This document shows, piece by piece, positions 23,594 to 31,854 of a stretch of DNA of 64,000 nt. The stretch lies in assembly GCF_013408985.1 (NCBI RefSeq), contig NZ_JACBZT010000001.1:806001-870000 (forward strand). Reading direction: 5' to 3'. Position 1 is the stretch's first letter. Each line of letters opens with the position of its first letter. The notes under the pieces were generated by a model, which was not told where the DNA came from, searched no databases, and saw only the letters and a program-made list of their open reading frames with translations. The position numbers were made by a program, and so were the translations under genes. Source of the DNA: Petropleomorpha daqingensis (lineage in GTDB: Bacteria > Actinomycetota > Actinomycetes > Mycobacteriales > Geodermatophilaceae).

Positions 23594-26590
23594 TCAGCCG
23601 GTGGGCGACGCCGACGTGGGTGCCGCGCCGGCCGGCGAGGACGAGGCCGCCGCCGACTTGGCCGCCTGGTACTCCGCGACCGCCTTCTGCAGATCCGACA
23701 GCGCCTGCCCCTGGGCCGCGAAGTCGCCGCTGCGCTGCGCGGCCGCGAGCGCGTCCAAGGCCGCGTTGAGATCGCTGACCGCCTTGTCCAGCGCGGGGTT
23801 GGACCCCCCGCTGTCGGACGGCGGGCTGGTCGTGGGCGACGGCGACGTGGTCTCCGGCGACGGGGTGGACCCGCCGTCCGAACCGCTGCTGCCGCTGTCG
23901 CTGGCCGACTGCCCCGCCCCCGCTCCGAAGACCTGGTCGAGCGCCTCGGCGAGCGTGCTGGCGTAGCCGACCTGCCCGCCGTAGTTGACGAGCACCCGCT
24001 GCAGGAGCGGGAACGAGCTCGTGCTGGTGCCCCGGATGTAGAGGGGTTCGACGTAGAGCAGACCGTTGTTGCCGATCGGCAACGTCAGCAGGTTGCCGAA
24101 CACCGGTTTGCTCCCGGCGCCGTCGAACAGGTTGAGGTCGGCGCTGACCCGCGGATCTGTGCGGAAGGAGTTCTGCACCTGCTGCGGACCGCGGAACGGC
24201 GTGTTTCCCGGCAGGGTCAGCACCTCGATCTGGCCGTAGTTGTGCGGATCGCTCGACGCGGAGATGAACGCCGACAGGTTCGACCGGCGGAAGGCGTTGA
24301 GCGCGCTGGTCAGCTGGAACGACGCCGTCTCGTCACCCGGCCGCTGGGCGAGGATGTAGTACGGGGGCTGGGGGTCCTGCGTCGGCTCCTGCGTCGGGTC
24401 GTCGGGCACCTGCCAGCGGTCGTTCTGGCTGTAGAAGTCGCCCGGGTCGCTGACGTGGTAGCGGGTGAGGATGTCCCGCTGGAGCTTGAACAGGTCCTCC
24501 GGGTAGCGCACGTGGCTGACCAGCTCGTCGCTCATGTCCTTCTTGGGCTTGACGATCCCCGGGAAGGCCTTCTCGTAGGTCTTGAGGACCGGGTCCTTCT
24601 CGTCCCACGCGTAGAGGGTCACCGTGCCGTCGTAGGCGTCGACGGTGGCCTTGACCGAGTTGCGGACGTAGTTGAACTGCTCGTCGGGCAGCGCGCTCGT
24701 GCCCGTCCCGGTCAGCGAGTCCTGCGCCGCCTGGCCGAGCTGCATGCGCTCGGCGTAGGGGTAGGAGTCCGACGTCGTGTAGCCGTCGAGGATCCACGTC
24801 ACCCGGCCGTCGATCACCGCGGGGTACGGGTCGCCGTCCACCTTGAGGAACGGCGCCGCCTTCTCGACCCGCTCGCGGGGATCGCGGACGTAGAGCACCT
24901 TCGAGTCGTCGTTGACCGCGCTGGAGAGCAGGAAGTTGCGCTCCCGGTAGTAGATGGCGAAGGTCAGCCGGCGGAAGAAGCTGCCGATCGCGACGCCACC
25001 CTTGCCGTCGTAGGTGTTGTTCACCTGGCCGCCGCTGTCGGACCCGCTCTCGGGGCGGTCGAACTCGCGCGGCGCGGCGTTCTTGGGCGCGCCGACGACC
25101 GAGTAGTTGTCGCCCATCAGCTCGCCGTAGTAGATCCGGGCGCCGTTCTCGCTGACGTCGATGTTGCCGGTCGTGGGCAGGTCACCCGTGGTGAAGTTCG
25201 GCTCGCCGCCCTCCTGGGCGGCCACGACCTGGTTGGCCGGTGCGGCGACGAAGCCGTTGCCGTGGGTGTAGACGGTGTGCCGGTTGATCCAGTTGTCCTG
25301 GTTCTCCGACAGGTTGTTGCTGTCCAGTTCCCGGACGGCGACGACGTAGTCGCGGGTCACCCCGTTGATCGTGTACCGGTCGATGTCCAGCTTCTGCGGG
25401 AAGCCGTAGATGTTGCGGATCTGCTGGCGCGCGGTGAACGTGTCGGAGAGGACGTTGGGGTCCAGCAGCCGGGCGTTCGGGATCGTGTTGGTGTCGCTGC
25501 GCAGGTCCTGGAGCGCCGCGTTGGGGTCGACGGTGTCGCCGTTCGCGTCCTGCGCGTACTTCACGTAGTCGATGTTGGACAGGCCATAGGCCTCGCGCGT
25601 CGCCGCGATCGCCCGCTCGATGTAGGGCGCCTCCTTCTGGTTGGCGCTGGGCTTGACGACGAACTGCTGCACGATCGCCGGGTAGGCCACGCCGATGACC
25701 AGGCTGGAGATGAGCAGCAGGACCAGCGCCGCGGCCGGCAGCAGGAAGTTGCGGAAGAAGATGTTCGCGAAGAACGCGATCGCGCAGACGATCGCGACGG
25801 CGGTGAGGATCCCCTTGGGCACGAGCAGCGCGTTGACGTCGGTGTAGCTGGCGCCGGTGAAGACGTCGCCGCGGTCGGAGTAGACCAGGCCGTAGCGGTC
25901 CAGCCAGTAGGCGACCGCCTTGAGCGCGACGAACAGGCCGAGCAGCACCGAGATCTGCACGCGGGCCGCGCCGGTCAGCTTCTGGCCCGGGGTCTGCAGC
26001 CGCAGCCCCCCGAAGATGTAGTGGGTGAGCAGCGAGCCGATCAGCGCGAGCAGCACGATCGCGAAGGCGAAGCCCAGCACCAGCCGCCAGAACGGGTAGT
26101 CGAACACGAAGAACGACACGTCGAGACCGAACTGCGCGTCCTTCTTGCCGAAGTCCGTGGAGTTCTTGAAGGTCAGCCAGGTGTCCCAGCTGCCCTGCGC
26201 GGTGAACCCGGCGAACAGGCCGAGGATGATCCCGACGATCGAGAGCACCAGCGTGCGCCGCGGCTCGAGCGACTGCCGGTAGCGCTCGAGGTTCTGCTGC
26301 TCCAGCGACATCGGCCGGAACGTGGGCCGGAACCGGTAGGCCAGGTAGATCGAGAGCGCGACCAGGCCACCGGTGGCGACGCCGGCGACGGCGAACAGCA
26401 GAGCCCTGGTCTGCAGTTCGGTCCAGAAGACCTCGGTGTAGTGCGTCTCGTCGAACCAGAGGTAGTCGACGTAGATGTTGGTGAGCGTCCCGATGGCCGT
26501 GAACAGCACGAGCAGGACGGCGATGGCCCCGATGACCAGCTTCGCGCGACGCGAGAGCGTGGGCACCGACACGGGGGGCCGCATGGCCAC
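23594..26590 (-). CDS. UPF0182 family large membrane protein
   Basis: A 998-residue protein (M. tuberculosis Rv3193c has 992). The N-terminal third carries about seven membrane helices, such as LVIGAIAVLLVLFTAIGTL, LVLSIVGIILGLFAGFTAQ and FLLPAAALVLLLISSLVI; the long central part is predicted outside the membrane and contains YTHGNGFVAAPANQVV and LQRDILTRYHVSDPGDFY, both typical of UPF0182. A Ser/Thr/Pro-rich linker and a short helical tail end the protein. Function is unknown. GTG 26590 is used because AAGGAGA lies seven bases upstream; ATG 26584 is also possible. The gap 26591-26781 holds no gene. Confidence 0.92.
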   Translation of the reverse strand: MAMRPPVSVPTLSRRAKLVIGAIAVLLVLFTAIGTLTNIYVDYLWFDETHYTEVFWTELQTRALLFAVAGVATGGLVALSIYLAYRFRPTFRPMSLEQQNLERYRQSLEPRRTLVLSIVGIILGLFAGFTAQGSWDTWLTFKNSTDFGKKDAQFGLDVSFFVFDYPFWRLVLGFAFAIVLLALIGSLLTHYIFGGLRLQTPGQKLTGAARVQISVLLGLFVALKAVAYWLDRYGLVYSDRGDVFTGASYTDVNALLVPKGILTAVAIVCAIAFFANIFFRNFLLPAAALVLLLISSLVIGVAYPAIVQQFVVKPSANQKEAPYIERAIAATREAYGLSNIDYVKYAQDANGDTVDPNAALQDLRSDTNTIPNARLLDPNVLSDTFTARQQIRNIYGFPQKLDIDRYTINGVTRDYVVAVRELDSNNLSENQDNWINRHTVYTHGNGFVAAPANQVVAAQEGGEPNFTTGDLPTTGNIDVSENGARIYYGELMGDNYSVVGAPKNAAPREFDRPESGSDSGGQVNNTYDGKGGVAIGSFFRRLTFAIYYRERNFLLSSAVNDDSKVLYVRDPRERVEKAAPFLKVDGDPYPAVIDGRVTWILDGYTTSDSYPYAERMQLGQAAQDSLTGTGTSALPDEQFNYVRNSVKATVDAYDGTVTLYAWDEKDPVLKTYEKAFPGIVKPKKDMSDELVSHVRYPEDLFKLQRDILTRYHVSDPGDFYSQNDRWQVPDDPTQEPTQDPQPPYYILAQRPGDETASFQLTSALNAFRRSNLSAFISASSDPHNYGQIEVLTLPGNTPFRGPQQVQNSFRTDPRVSADLNLFDGAGSKPVFGNLLTLPIGNNGLLYVEPLYIRGTSTSSFPLLQRVLVNYGGQVGYASTLAEALDQVFGAGAGQSASDSGSSGSDGGSTPSPETTSPSPTTSPPSDSGGSNPALDKAVSDLNAALDALAAAQRSGDFAAQGQALSDLQKAVAEYQAAKSAAASSSPAGAAPTSASPTG

Positions 26591-26781
26591 GAGCGGTCTC
26601 CTTCTGGTTCCAGGGCGGCCCGGGTCGTGGCGCACGATCCGGGACGGGGCCTGTGTCTCAGTTCTGAGTCATCTCAGGACAACGCACCGGACCGCGCGGG
26701 GTTCCCTCGCCGTCCGGCGGTCGCGCACAGCTTCTCCCACGCGGGCGCGAAGCGGTGCGGCGGCATACCGGAGCGGTCGGC

Positions 26782-27804
26782 TCAGCAGGTGGCCGGGGTC
26801 CGGCCGGCCCGCACGTCGGCGAGCGCGGTGAGGGCGTCGTCCAGGTCGGAGACCTTCGCCAGCGGCAGGTTCGGCTGCGGGGCCTGCAGCGCCTCGGCGC
26901 AGTTGTCGGCCGGGACGAGGAACACCTCGGCGCCGATGTCGTGCGCGGCGACCATCTTCAGCTGGATGCCGCCGATCGGGCCGACGGTGCCGTCGGGGTC
27001 GATGGTGCCGGTGCCGGCGATCACCTTGCCGTCGGTCAGGTCCTGGTCCCCGACCAGGTCGAGGATGCCGAGGGTCAGCATCAGCCCGGCCGAGGGGCCG
27101 CCGACGTCCTGCACCTCGATGTCGACGTCGAACGGCGCGGACGGCGTCTCGCGGACCAGGACGCCGAGCAGCGAGCCCTTGCGGTCGGTGGCCGGCTTGG
27201 TGGTGATCGTCGCGGTCCCCGGCTCGCCGAGGCGGGTGTAGGAGACCTGGATCGTCGTCCCGCCGGGGATCGACGTCAGAACCGAGTCGAGGGTGTCGGT
27301 GTCGGGCGTGGGCCGGCCGTCGATCGCCTCGATCGCGTCGTCCTCCTGCAGCTGGCCCTTCGACGGCGAGTCGTCGGACAGGCCCTGGACGACGACCTTG
27401 TCCGGGTAGCCGAGGTGCCCGAGCGCGGCGCTCTGCGCCGCCTGCTCGGAGGTGAGGAACGCCTGGCGGTTCTGCTGCTGGGTCTCCTGCTCGGTCTGGT
27501 CCGGCGGGTACACCGACTCCTCTGGGACGACGCTGACCTCGTCGTCGAACCAGCCGCGGACCGCCTCGACCAGGGAGAGCCCGGCCCGGCTGACCCCGAC
27601 GGTGGTCAGGTTCAGGTTGCCCTTGACCTCGTTCCGGTCCCGGCCCTTGACGCTGATGATCGGCGTGCCGTGGATGTCGCCGAGCGTGTTGTACGTGGGC
27701 CCGGGCACCTCCGCCACGTACGGCACGGGCACGGCCGCACCGAGCAGGCCGAAGAGCACCAGCAGGACGGCACCGACGACCACCACGGCGCTGCGACGAG
27801 TCAC
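26782..27804 (-). CDS. PDZ-domain membrane-anchored Lon-like serine protease
   Basis: A 340-residue protein like M. tuberculosis Rv3194c. A signal-anchor (SAVVVVGAVLLVLFGLLGAAV) is followed by VPYVAEVPGPTYNTLG, a PDZ domain (KVVVQGLSDDSPSKGQLQEDDAIEAIDG, about residues 135-215) and a Lon-type catalytic domain. The Ser-Lys dyad is seen as Ser in VGGPSAGLMLTLGIL and Lys in GGIQLKMVAAHDIGA. It probably acts on the outer face of the membrane. GTG 27804 is set by a TATCCT -10 box eight bases upstream, which removes 26 unlikely residues of the longer frame. It is divergent from the DUF2342 gene and downstream of nothing else on its strand. Confidence 0.9.
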   Translation of the reverse strand: MTRRSAVVVVGAVLLVLFGLLGAAVPVPYVAEVPGPTYNTLGDIHGTPIISVKGRDRNEVKGNLNLTTVGVSRAGLSLVEAVRGWFDDEVSVVPEESVYPPDQTEQETQQQNRQAFLTSEQAAQSAALGHLGYPDKVVVQGLSDDSPSKGQLQEDDAIEAIDGRPTPDTDTLDSVLTSIPGGTTIQVSYTRLGEPGTATITTKPATDRKGSLLGVLVRETPSAPFDVDIEVQDVGGPSAGLMLTLGILDLVGDQDLTDGKVIAGTGTIDPDGTVGPIGGIQLKMVAAHDIGAEVFLVPADNCAEALQAPQPNLPLAKVSDLDDALTALADVRAGRTPATC

Positions 27805-27812
27805 GTCGCGCG

Positions 27813-27893
27813 AGGATACGGCGGGATCCTTCGACGAGCGTCCGCTGAGAGCGGACGCGCAGGACCGCCGGGGGAAGATCACGCGTCTACCGT
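27813..27893. promoter_or_regulatory. Divergent leaderless promoters of the PDZ-Lon and DUF2342 genes
   Basis: The - strand TATCCT (27813-27818) is eight bases from GTG 27804; the + strand TACCGT (27888-27893) is six bases from ATG 27900. Confidence 0.6.
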
Positions 27894-27899
27894 GGGGGT

Positions 27900-29294
27900 A
27901 TGAGCGATCTGCCGTTCGGCTTCGGGCTCCCCGACCGCGACGACGAGGGCCAGGACAAGGATCCCGCGCGTCGTGGCCAGCCCGCGGACCCCTTCGGGTT
28001 CGGCGCGCTCTTCGGCGGCGCCGGGGCCGGCGCCGGCAACCCGGAGGAACTGCTGGCCAAGATGCCGCTGTTCGCCGAGCTCCAGAAGCTCATGAACTGG
28101 TCCGGCGGACCGGTGAACTGGGACCTCGCCCGGCAGGGCGCGATCAGCCAGCTCGCCGCCGGCCACCAGCCGACGTCGGAGGCCGAGCGGGCCGCCGTCG
28201 CCGAGGCGCTGCGGCTGGCCGACCTCTGGCTGGACCAGGCCACCGACCTGCCCTCCGGCGTCGACCGGGCGCTGGCCTGGTCGCGGGTGGAGTGGGTCGA
28301 GCAGACGCTGCCCGCCTGGAGCGCGCTCATCGACCCGCTGGCCGAGCGGGTGGTCGCTGCGATGACCAGCGCGCTGCCGCAGGAAGCGGCCAGCATGATG
28401 GGCCCGATCGCCGGGATGATGGGCCGGATGGGCGGCATGATGTTCGGCGCCCAGGTCGGCCAGGCCCTCGGCAAGCTCGCCGACGAGGTGCTGACCAGCA
28501 CCGAGGTCGGCCTCCCGCTCGCGCCGTCGGGCGCCGGCGTCCTCGTGCCGCAGAACGTCGAGGAGTTCGCGGCCGGTCTCGACCGCCCGATCGACGAGGT
28601 CCGGCTGTTCCTCGCGCTGCGCGAGGCGGCGTCCCAGCGGCTGTTCGCCCACGTGCCGTGGCTGCGCCAGCAGCTCACCGACGCCGTGCACGCCTACGCG
28701 CGCGGCATCACCGTCGACCGCGACGCGATCGAGCGCGGCATCGCCGAGGCGATGGGCGGCATGGAGGGCGGGATCGACCCGAGCGACCCGGAGACGCTGC
28801 AGCGGCTGCTGCCCGCGCTCGAGCCGGAGGAGACCCCCGAGCAGCAGATGGCGCTGCGCCGGCTGGAGACCCTGCTGGCGCTGGTCGAGGGCTGGGTCGA
28901 CACCGTCGTCGCGGCGGCCGCCTCGCAGCGACTGCCCGGGTACGCCGCCCTCGCCGAGACGATGCGCCGCCGCCGGGCCTCGGGTGGTCCGGCCGAGCAG
29001 ACCTTCGCCACCCTCGTCGGGCTGCAGCTGCGGCCGCGCCGGCTGCGCGACGCGGCGACCGTCTGGGCCGCCATGGGCCAGCAGCGCGGGCCCGAGGAGC
29101 GCGACCGGCTCTGGTCGCACCCCGACCTGCTGCCCACCTCCGAGGACCTCGACGAGCCGATGGACTTCGTCGCGCGTCAGGGGATGGACGACGAGCTGTC
29201 GGCGCTCACCGCCGAGGAGCCGCCGGCGAAGCCGGACGACGAAGACAAGCCGGACGACAAGCCGGACGACGAGGCCGGCCCCTCCCCAGCGTGA
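27900..29294 (+). CDS. DUF2342 family putative zinc-dependent hydrolase
   Basis: A 464-residue protein of the family containing Rv3195 (annotated as hydrolase or F420-associated, function unproven). Landmarks are GAISQLAAGHQPTSEAER, a Met/Gly-rich stretch (MMGPIAGMMGRMGGMMFG, about residues 162-179), LFLALREAASQRLFAHVPWLRQQL where relatives carry a zinc-site helix, and LLALVEGWVDTVV. Several canonical metal-ligand positions (the first histidine of EVAH) read Ser here, so catalysis is uncertain. An acidic KPDDEDKPDDKPDDE tail ends the protein. ATG 27900 has a TACCGT box six bases upstream. Confidence 0.82.
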   Translation: MSDLPFGFGLPDRDDEGQDKDPARRGQPADPFGFGALFGGAGAGAGNPEELLAKMPLFAELQKLMNWSGGPVNWDLARQGAISQLAAGHQPTSEAERAAVAEALRLADLWLDQATDLPSGVDRALAWSRVEWVEQTLPAWSALIDPLAERVVAAMTSALPQEAASMMGPIAGMMGRMGGMMFGAQVGQALGKLADEVLTSTEVGLPLAPSGAGVLVPQNVEEFAAGLDRPIDEVRLFLALREAASQRLFAHVPWLRQQLTDAVHAYARGITVDRDAIERGIAEAMGGMEGGIDPSDPETLQRLLPALEPEETPEQQMALRRLETLLALVEGWVDTVVAAAASQRLPGYAALAETMRRRRASGGPAEQTFATLVGLQLRPRRLRDAATVWAAMGQQRGPEERDRLWSHPDLLPTSEDLDEPMDFVARQGMDDELSALTAEEPPAKPDDEDKPDDKPDDEAGPSPA

Positions 29295-29300
29295 TGGAAC

Positions 29301-29351
29301 GGCCCCCTGCAGGGGCCCGCCGCGAGCTTGCGAGCGGTGGGGGGCAGGGGG
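29301..29351. terminator. Two-tier hairpin between the DUF2342 and DUF45 genes
   Basis: An outer stem CCCCCTGC/GCAGGGGG (about 8 bp) encloses an inner CCCGCCGC/GCGGTGGG stem. It separates two convergent genes five bases from the lower-strand stop. Confidence 0.55.
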
Positions 29352-29355
29352 TCCT

Positions 29356-30009
29356 TCAATCGATGAGGTCGGCGCCGTCGCCCATGTGGCCGGCGGCGTT
29401 GGCCAGCTCGACGCCCTCCAGGAACCCGCGGGCGCGCTCGGCCTTCGGGTAGCGGGCAACCGTCGCCCAGAAGCGCTCGTCGTGGCCGGGCTCGAGCAGG
29501 TGCACCAGCTCGTGCACGAGGACGTAGTCGACGACGTACTCCGGCATGGTCTGCAGCCGGCTGGACAGGCGGATGCTGCCGTCGGCCGGCGTGCACGAGC
29601 CCCAGCGGCGGTGCTGGTTGTCCACCCAGCGGACGCTGGCCGGCTCCGCGGCGCCTTCGAGGTAGGCGGCCGACAGCGCGCGGGCCCGGGCCATCAGCTC
29701 GCCGTCGCCGCCGAGGGACCGCTTGCGCCGCTCCTCACGGGTCTGCAGCTTGGCCACCATCTGCGCCACCCACCGCCGCTCCTCCGCCGGGCTGAACGCC
29801 GCCGGGATGAGGACGACGGTGCGGCCCAGCTCGCGGTAGGCGGTCACCGTGCGCCGGCGGCGGGCACTGCGCCGGACCTCGACGTCGGCCGGCAGCTCCG
29901 CGGGCGTGCCCTTGCCGCCCCGGCCGCGGGCAGCGGGGATCGCCCGGCCGCCCGGTCGGACGACCGGCGGGACGGAGCTGTCGGGAACGTCGGGAGTCGA
30001 GCCGGGCAC
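29356..30009 (-). CDS. DUF45/YgjP-type metal-dependent peptidase
   Basis: A 217-residue protein of the YgjP/SprT-like group. The zinc motif is YVLVHELVHLLEPGHDERFWATVARY, an HELVH helix with the third ligand in PGHDERFW. VRWVDNQHRRWGSCTPADGSIRLSSRLQTMPEYVVDYV just before is diagnostic of this family. The first 60 residues are low-complexity. GTG 30009 follows a TACGGT -10 box (30016-30021, - strand) by six bases, so the much longer frame to 30273 is rejected. Its substrate is unknown. Confidence 0.85.
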   Translation of the reverse strand: MPGSTPDVPDSSVPPVVRPGGRAIPAARGRGGKGTPAELPADVEVRRSARRRRTVTAYRELGRTVVLIPAAFSPAEERRWVAQMVAKLQTREERRKRSLGGDGELMARARALSAAYLEGAAEPASVRWVDNQHRRWGSCTPADGSIRLSSRLQTMPEYVVDYVLVHELVHLLEPGHDERFWATVARYPKAERARGFLEGVELANAAGHMGDGADLID

Positions 30010-30015
30010 GAAGGC

Positions 30016-30021
30016 ACCGTA
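30016..30021 (-). promoter_or_regulatory. Leaderless -10 box (TACGGT) of the DUF45 peptidase
   Basis: On the - strand TACGGT ends six bases before GTG 30009. The rest of the 403-base gap (30010-30412) holds the DnaA-box cluster and the promoter of the next gene, with no ORF I can support. Confidence 0.5.
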
Positions 30022-30253
30022 TCCAGCGACGGCCGGTTGCGCGCGCACGACGACACCCGGTCGGGTGCGGTTCGTCCGACCGGTGGACATCGCGGCGCCC
30101 CGACTCGCCCGATGGGCTGGAACCGGCGTCGTTCCACAACCCCGGCGCCAGATGTCCGCGCTGGTGGGAGGGGCGTTCGTCGACCGGCAGCTCCGTTCTC
30201 GGCGGGTCGTCGTCCCGAGGTTCCACACAGGGACACGCCGACCCGTCCCCACC

Positions 30254-30286
30254 CGGTCCACAGGTTTGTCCACAGATCGTGGACAA
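30254..30286. promoter_or_regulatory. Cluster of DnaA-box-like 9-mers
   Basis: TTGTCCACA at 30266-30274 is a perfect high-G+C actinobacterial DnaA box. CGTGGACAA at 30278-30286 is an inverted box with one change, and CGGTCCACA at 30254-30262 matches seven of nine. The dnaA-dnaN origin region is not here, so this would be an outlying DnaA site. Confidence 0.45.
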
Positions 30287-30350
30287 CCCTGGACGGCGGG
30301 TCACGGACGCGCGCTGCCCCCGCCGCGACGAGCGGCCCCGTGCGCCCGAG

Positions 30351-30356
30351 TAGCGT
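30351..30356 (+). promoter_or_regulatory. -10 box (TAGCGT) of the DUF5679 gene
   Basis: TAGCGT predicts a start near 30362 and a leader of about 50 bases ending in the GAGGAGAG ribosome site before GTG 30413, unlike the leaderless genes around it. Confidence 0.4.
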
Positions 30357-30412
30357 GCCCGCAATGGCGCCCCGGCGCGCCAGTGAGTCGCTGTCGAGAC
30401 CGAGGAGAGACC

Positions 30413-30565
30413 GTGGCGGAGAGCTACAACGGCTACTGCGTGAAGTGCAAGGAGAAGCGCGACTTCGATGGCGAGGTCAAGGTCAGCGAGTCCGGTCGCC
30501 GGATGGCGCAGGGCACCTGCCCCGTCTGCGGCACCAAGATGAACCGGATCCTCGGCAAGGCCTGA
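30413..30565 (+). CDS. DUF5679 small zinc-ribbon protein
   Basis: A 50-residue protein with two CxxC knuckles (GYCVKCKEKRDF and TCPVCGTKMNRI) expected to bind one zinc. This matches the actinobacterial DUF5679 family, of unknown function; many members are annotated only as small zinc-ribbon proteins. GTG 30413 is supported by GAGGAGAG three bases upstream. It is followed by a strong hairpin terminator, so it is monocistronic. Confidence 0.88.
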   Translation: MAESYNGYCVKCKEKRDFDGEVKVSESGRRMAQGTCPVCGTKMNRILGKA

Positions 30566-30581
30566 TCCGCTCGATCGCCTC

Positions 30582-30616
30582 GACGGCGGCGCCCGCATCC
30601 GCGGGGCGCCGCCGTC
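30582..30616 (+). terminator. Hairpin terminator of the DUF5679 gene
   Basis: GACGGCGGCGCCC (30582-30594) pairs perfectly with 30604-30616 and is followed by GTCGTTTCC. Confidence 0.7.
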
Positions 30617-30680
30617 GTCGTTTCCGGCCCCTGTGGACGACGGCGACGATCACCGGCCCGTCGCTGCGACGCTGCCTGTC

Positions 30681-31772
30681 GTGAGCGACCTGGCCCATCC
30701 CCTCCTCCCCCGATCCGTCCCGCTGCTGGCCGACGGCACCGGCGCGCTGCAGGTGGGTGGCGTCGACACCGCCGACGGCGTCCGCGTGCTCCCCGGGGAC
30801 GACGGGGTCCGGAACCTGCTGAGAGGGCTCGACGGCCGGCGCAGCGAACGCGCCGTGGTGGCCGACGCCGCCCGCGAGGGGCTCCCGCCCGCCGCCGTCC
30901 GTTCGCTGCTGCACGGGCTGCGCTCGGCCGGGCTGCTGCTCGACGTCGAGCCGGCCGACCTGCTCGCCGCCGATGCCGGGCCGGCCGCCCAGGCGCGCAC
31001 CGCGGCCGAGCTGCCCGCCGCGGCGGCCGGCGCCGGGACCGGCTGGCGGGGGCGGCGCTCGGCCGCGGTCGTCGTGGAGGGGGCCACCCGCGTCGGGACC
31101 CCGCTGGCGGCCGTCCTGGCGGCCAGCGGGATCGGGCGGGTGTCGGTCCGGGACACCGGCCTCACCGCCGCGGCCGACGCGGTGGTCGGTGGGCTGACCG
31201 CCGCCGACGAGGGCCGCCCGCGCTCTCTCGCGGCCGCCGACGCGGTCCGCCGGGCAAGCCCGCTGACCGACCTGCGGCCGCTGCCGCACGGTGCCGGGGC
31301 CGACGTCGTCGTCCTGGCCCGGCCGTGGGCGGCCTCCGACCCGCTGGTCGCCGGACTGCAGCGGGCCGGCGTCCCGCACCTCGTCGCGACGGTGCGCGGG
31401 CAGACCGGCGTCGTGGGCCCGTTCGTCGTCCCGGGGTCGACCAGCTGCCTGCGCTGCGCCGACCTGCACCGGCGCGACGCCGATCCCCGGTGGCCGGGCT
31501 TCGCCGCGCAGCTCACGGCCGGCGAGGCGCCGCCGAGCGGCGCCACGGTGACCTGCCTGCTCACCGCGGTGACCGCGGCGGTGCAGGTGCTGGCGTTCCT
31601 GGACGGCGCGAGCGCGCCCGCGGCGGTCGGGGCGACGCTGGAGTTCTCCCCGCCCCAGCTGCTGCCCCGCGTGCGCCGGTGGCCGGTCCACCCCGGTTGC
31701 GGCTGCGGCGCTCTTTCGGATGACGCACCGGAGGAGTCCGTCGGCGCCCGCGCGGCCGGGCAGGGACAATGA
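30681..31772 (+). CDS. ThiF/E1-like protein of the TOMM leader-binding type
   Basis: A 363-residue protein corresponding to Rv3196. The N-terminal part (residues about 10-105) is a winged-helix or RRE-like region with GRRSERAVVADAAREGLPPAAV; the rest is a degenerate ThiF fold. A zinc site is visible as SCLRCADLHRRD plus HPGCGCG at the C-terminus. Such proteins are often named TOMM precursor leader peptide-binding, from the azole-peptide cyclodehydratase partner, but no YcaO or precursor gene is in the window. The ATP-binding and catalytic residues of true E1 enzymes are not evident. GTG 30681 has GACGCT seven bases upstream. It runs in the same direction as the UbiB kinase, 82 bases ahead. 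Confidence 0.72.
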   Translation: MSDLAHPLLPRSVPLLADGTGALQVGGVDTADGVRVLPGDDGVRNLLRGLDGRRSERAVVADAAREGLPPAAVRSLLHGLRSAGLLLDVEPADLLAADAGPAAQARTAAELPAAAAGAGTGWRGRRSAAVVVEGATRVGTPLAAVLAASGIGRVSVRDTGLTAAADAVVGGLTAADEGRPRSLAAADAVRRASPLTDLRPLPHGAGADVVVLARPWAASDPLVAGLQRAGVPHLVATVRGQTGVVGPFVVPGSTSCLRCADLHRRDADPRWPGFAAQLTAGEAPPSGATVTCLLTAVTAAVQVLAFLDGASAPAAVGATLEFSPPQLLPRVRRWPVHPGCGCGALSDDAPEESVGARAAGQGQ

Positions 31773-31854
31773 CACAGTGAGCGCGCGGGCCGGGCTCACC
31801 CATGGCCCCGCGACGCCGCAGAATGCGGCAGACCAGCGCCGGCGAGGAGTGTGT

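Noticed and set aside
26698-26710. GGGAAC-N17-GTT on the - strand upstream of the UPF0182 gene
   Set aside because: The spacer is one base short of the SigR consensus and the gene is not a usual target; too weak to call.
29356-30273. Longer DUF45 peptidase start at 30273
   Set aside because: It would place the DnaA-box cluster and promoter region inside a gene; the TACGGT box sets GTG 30009.
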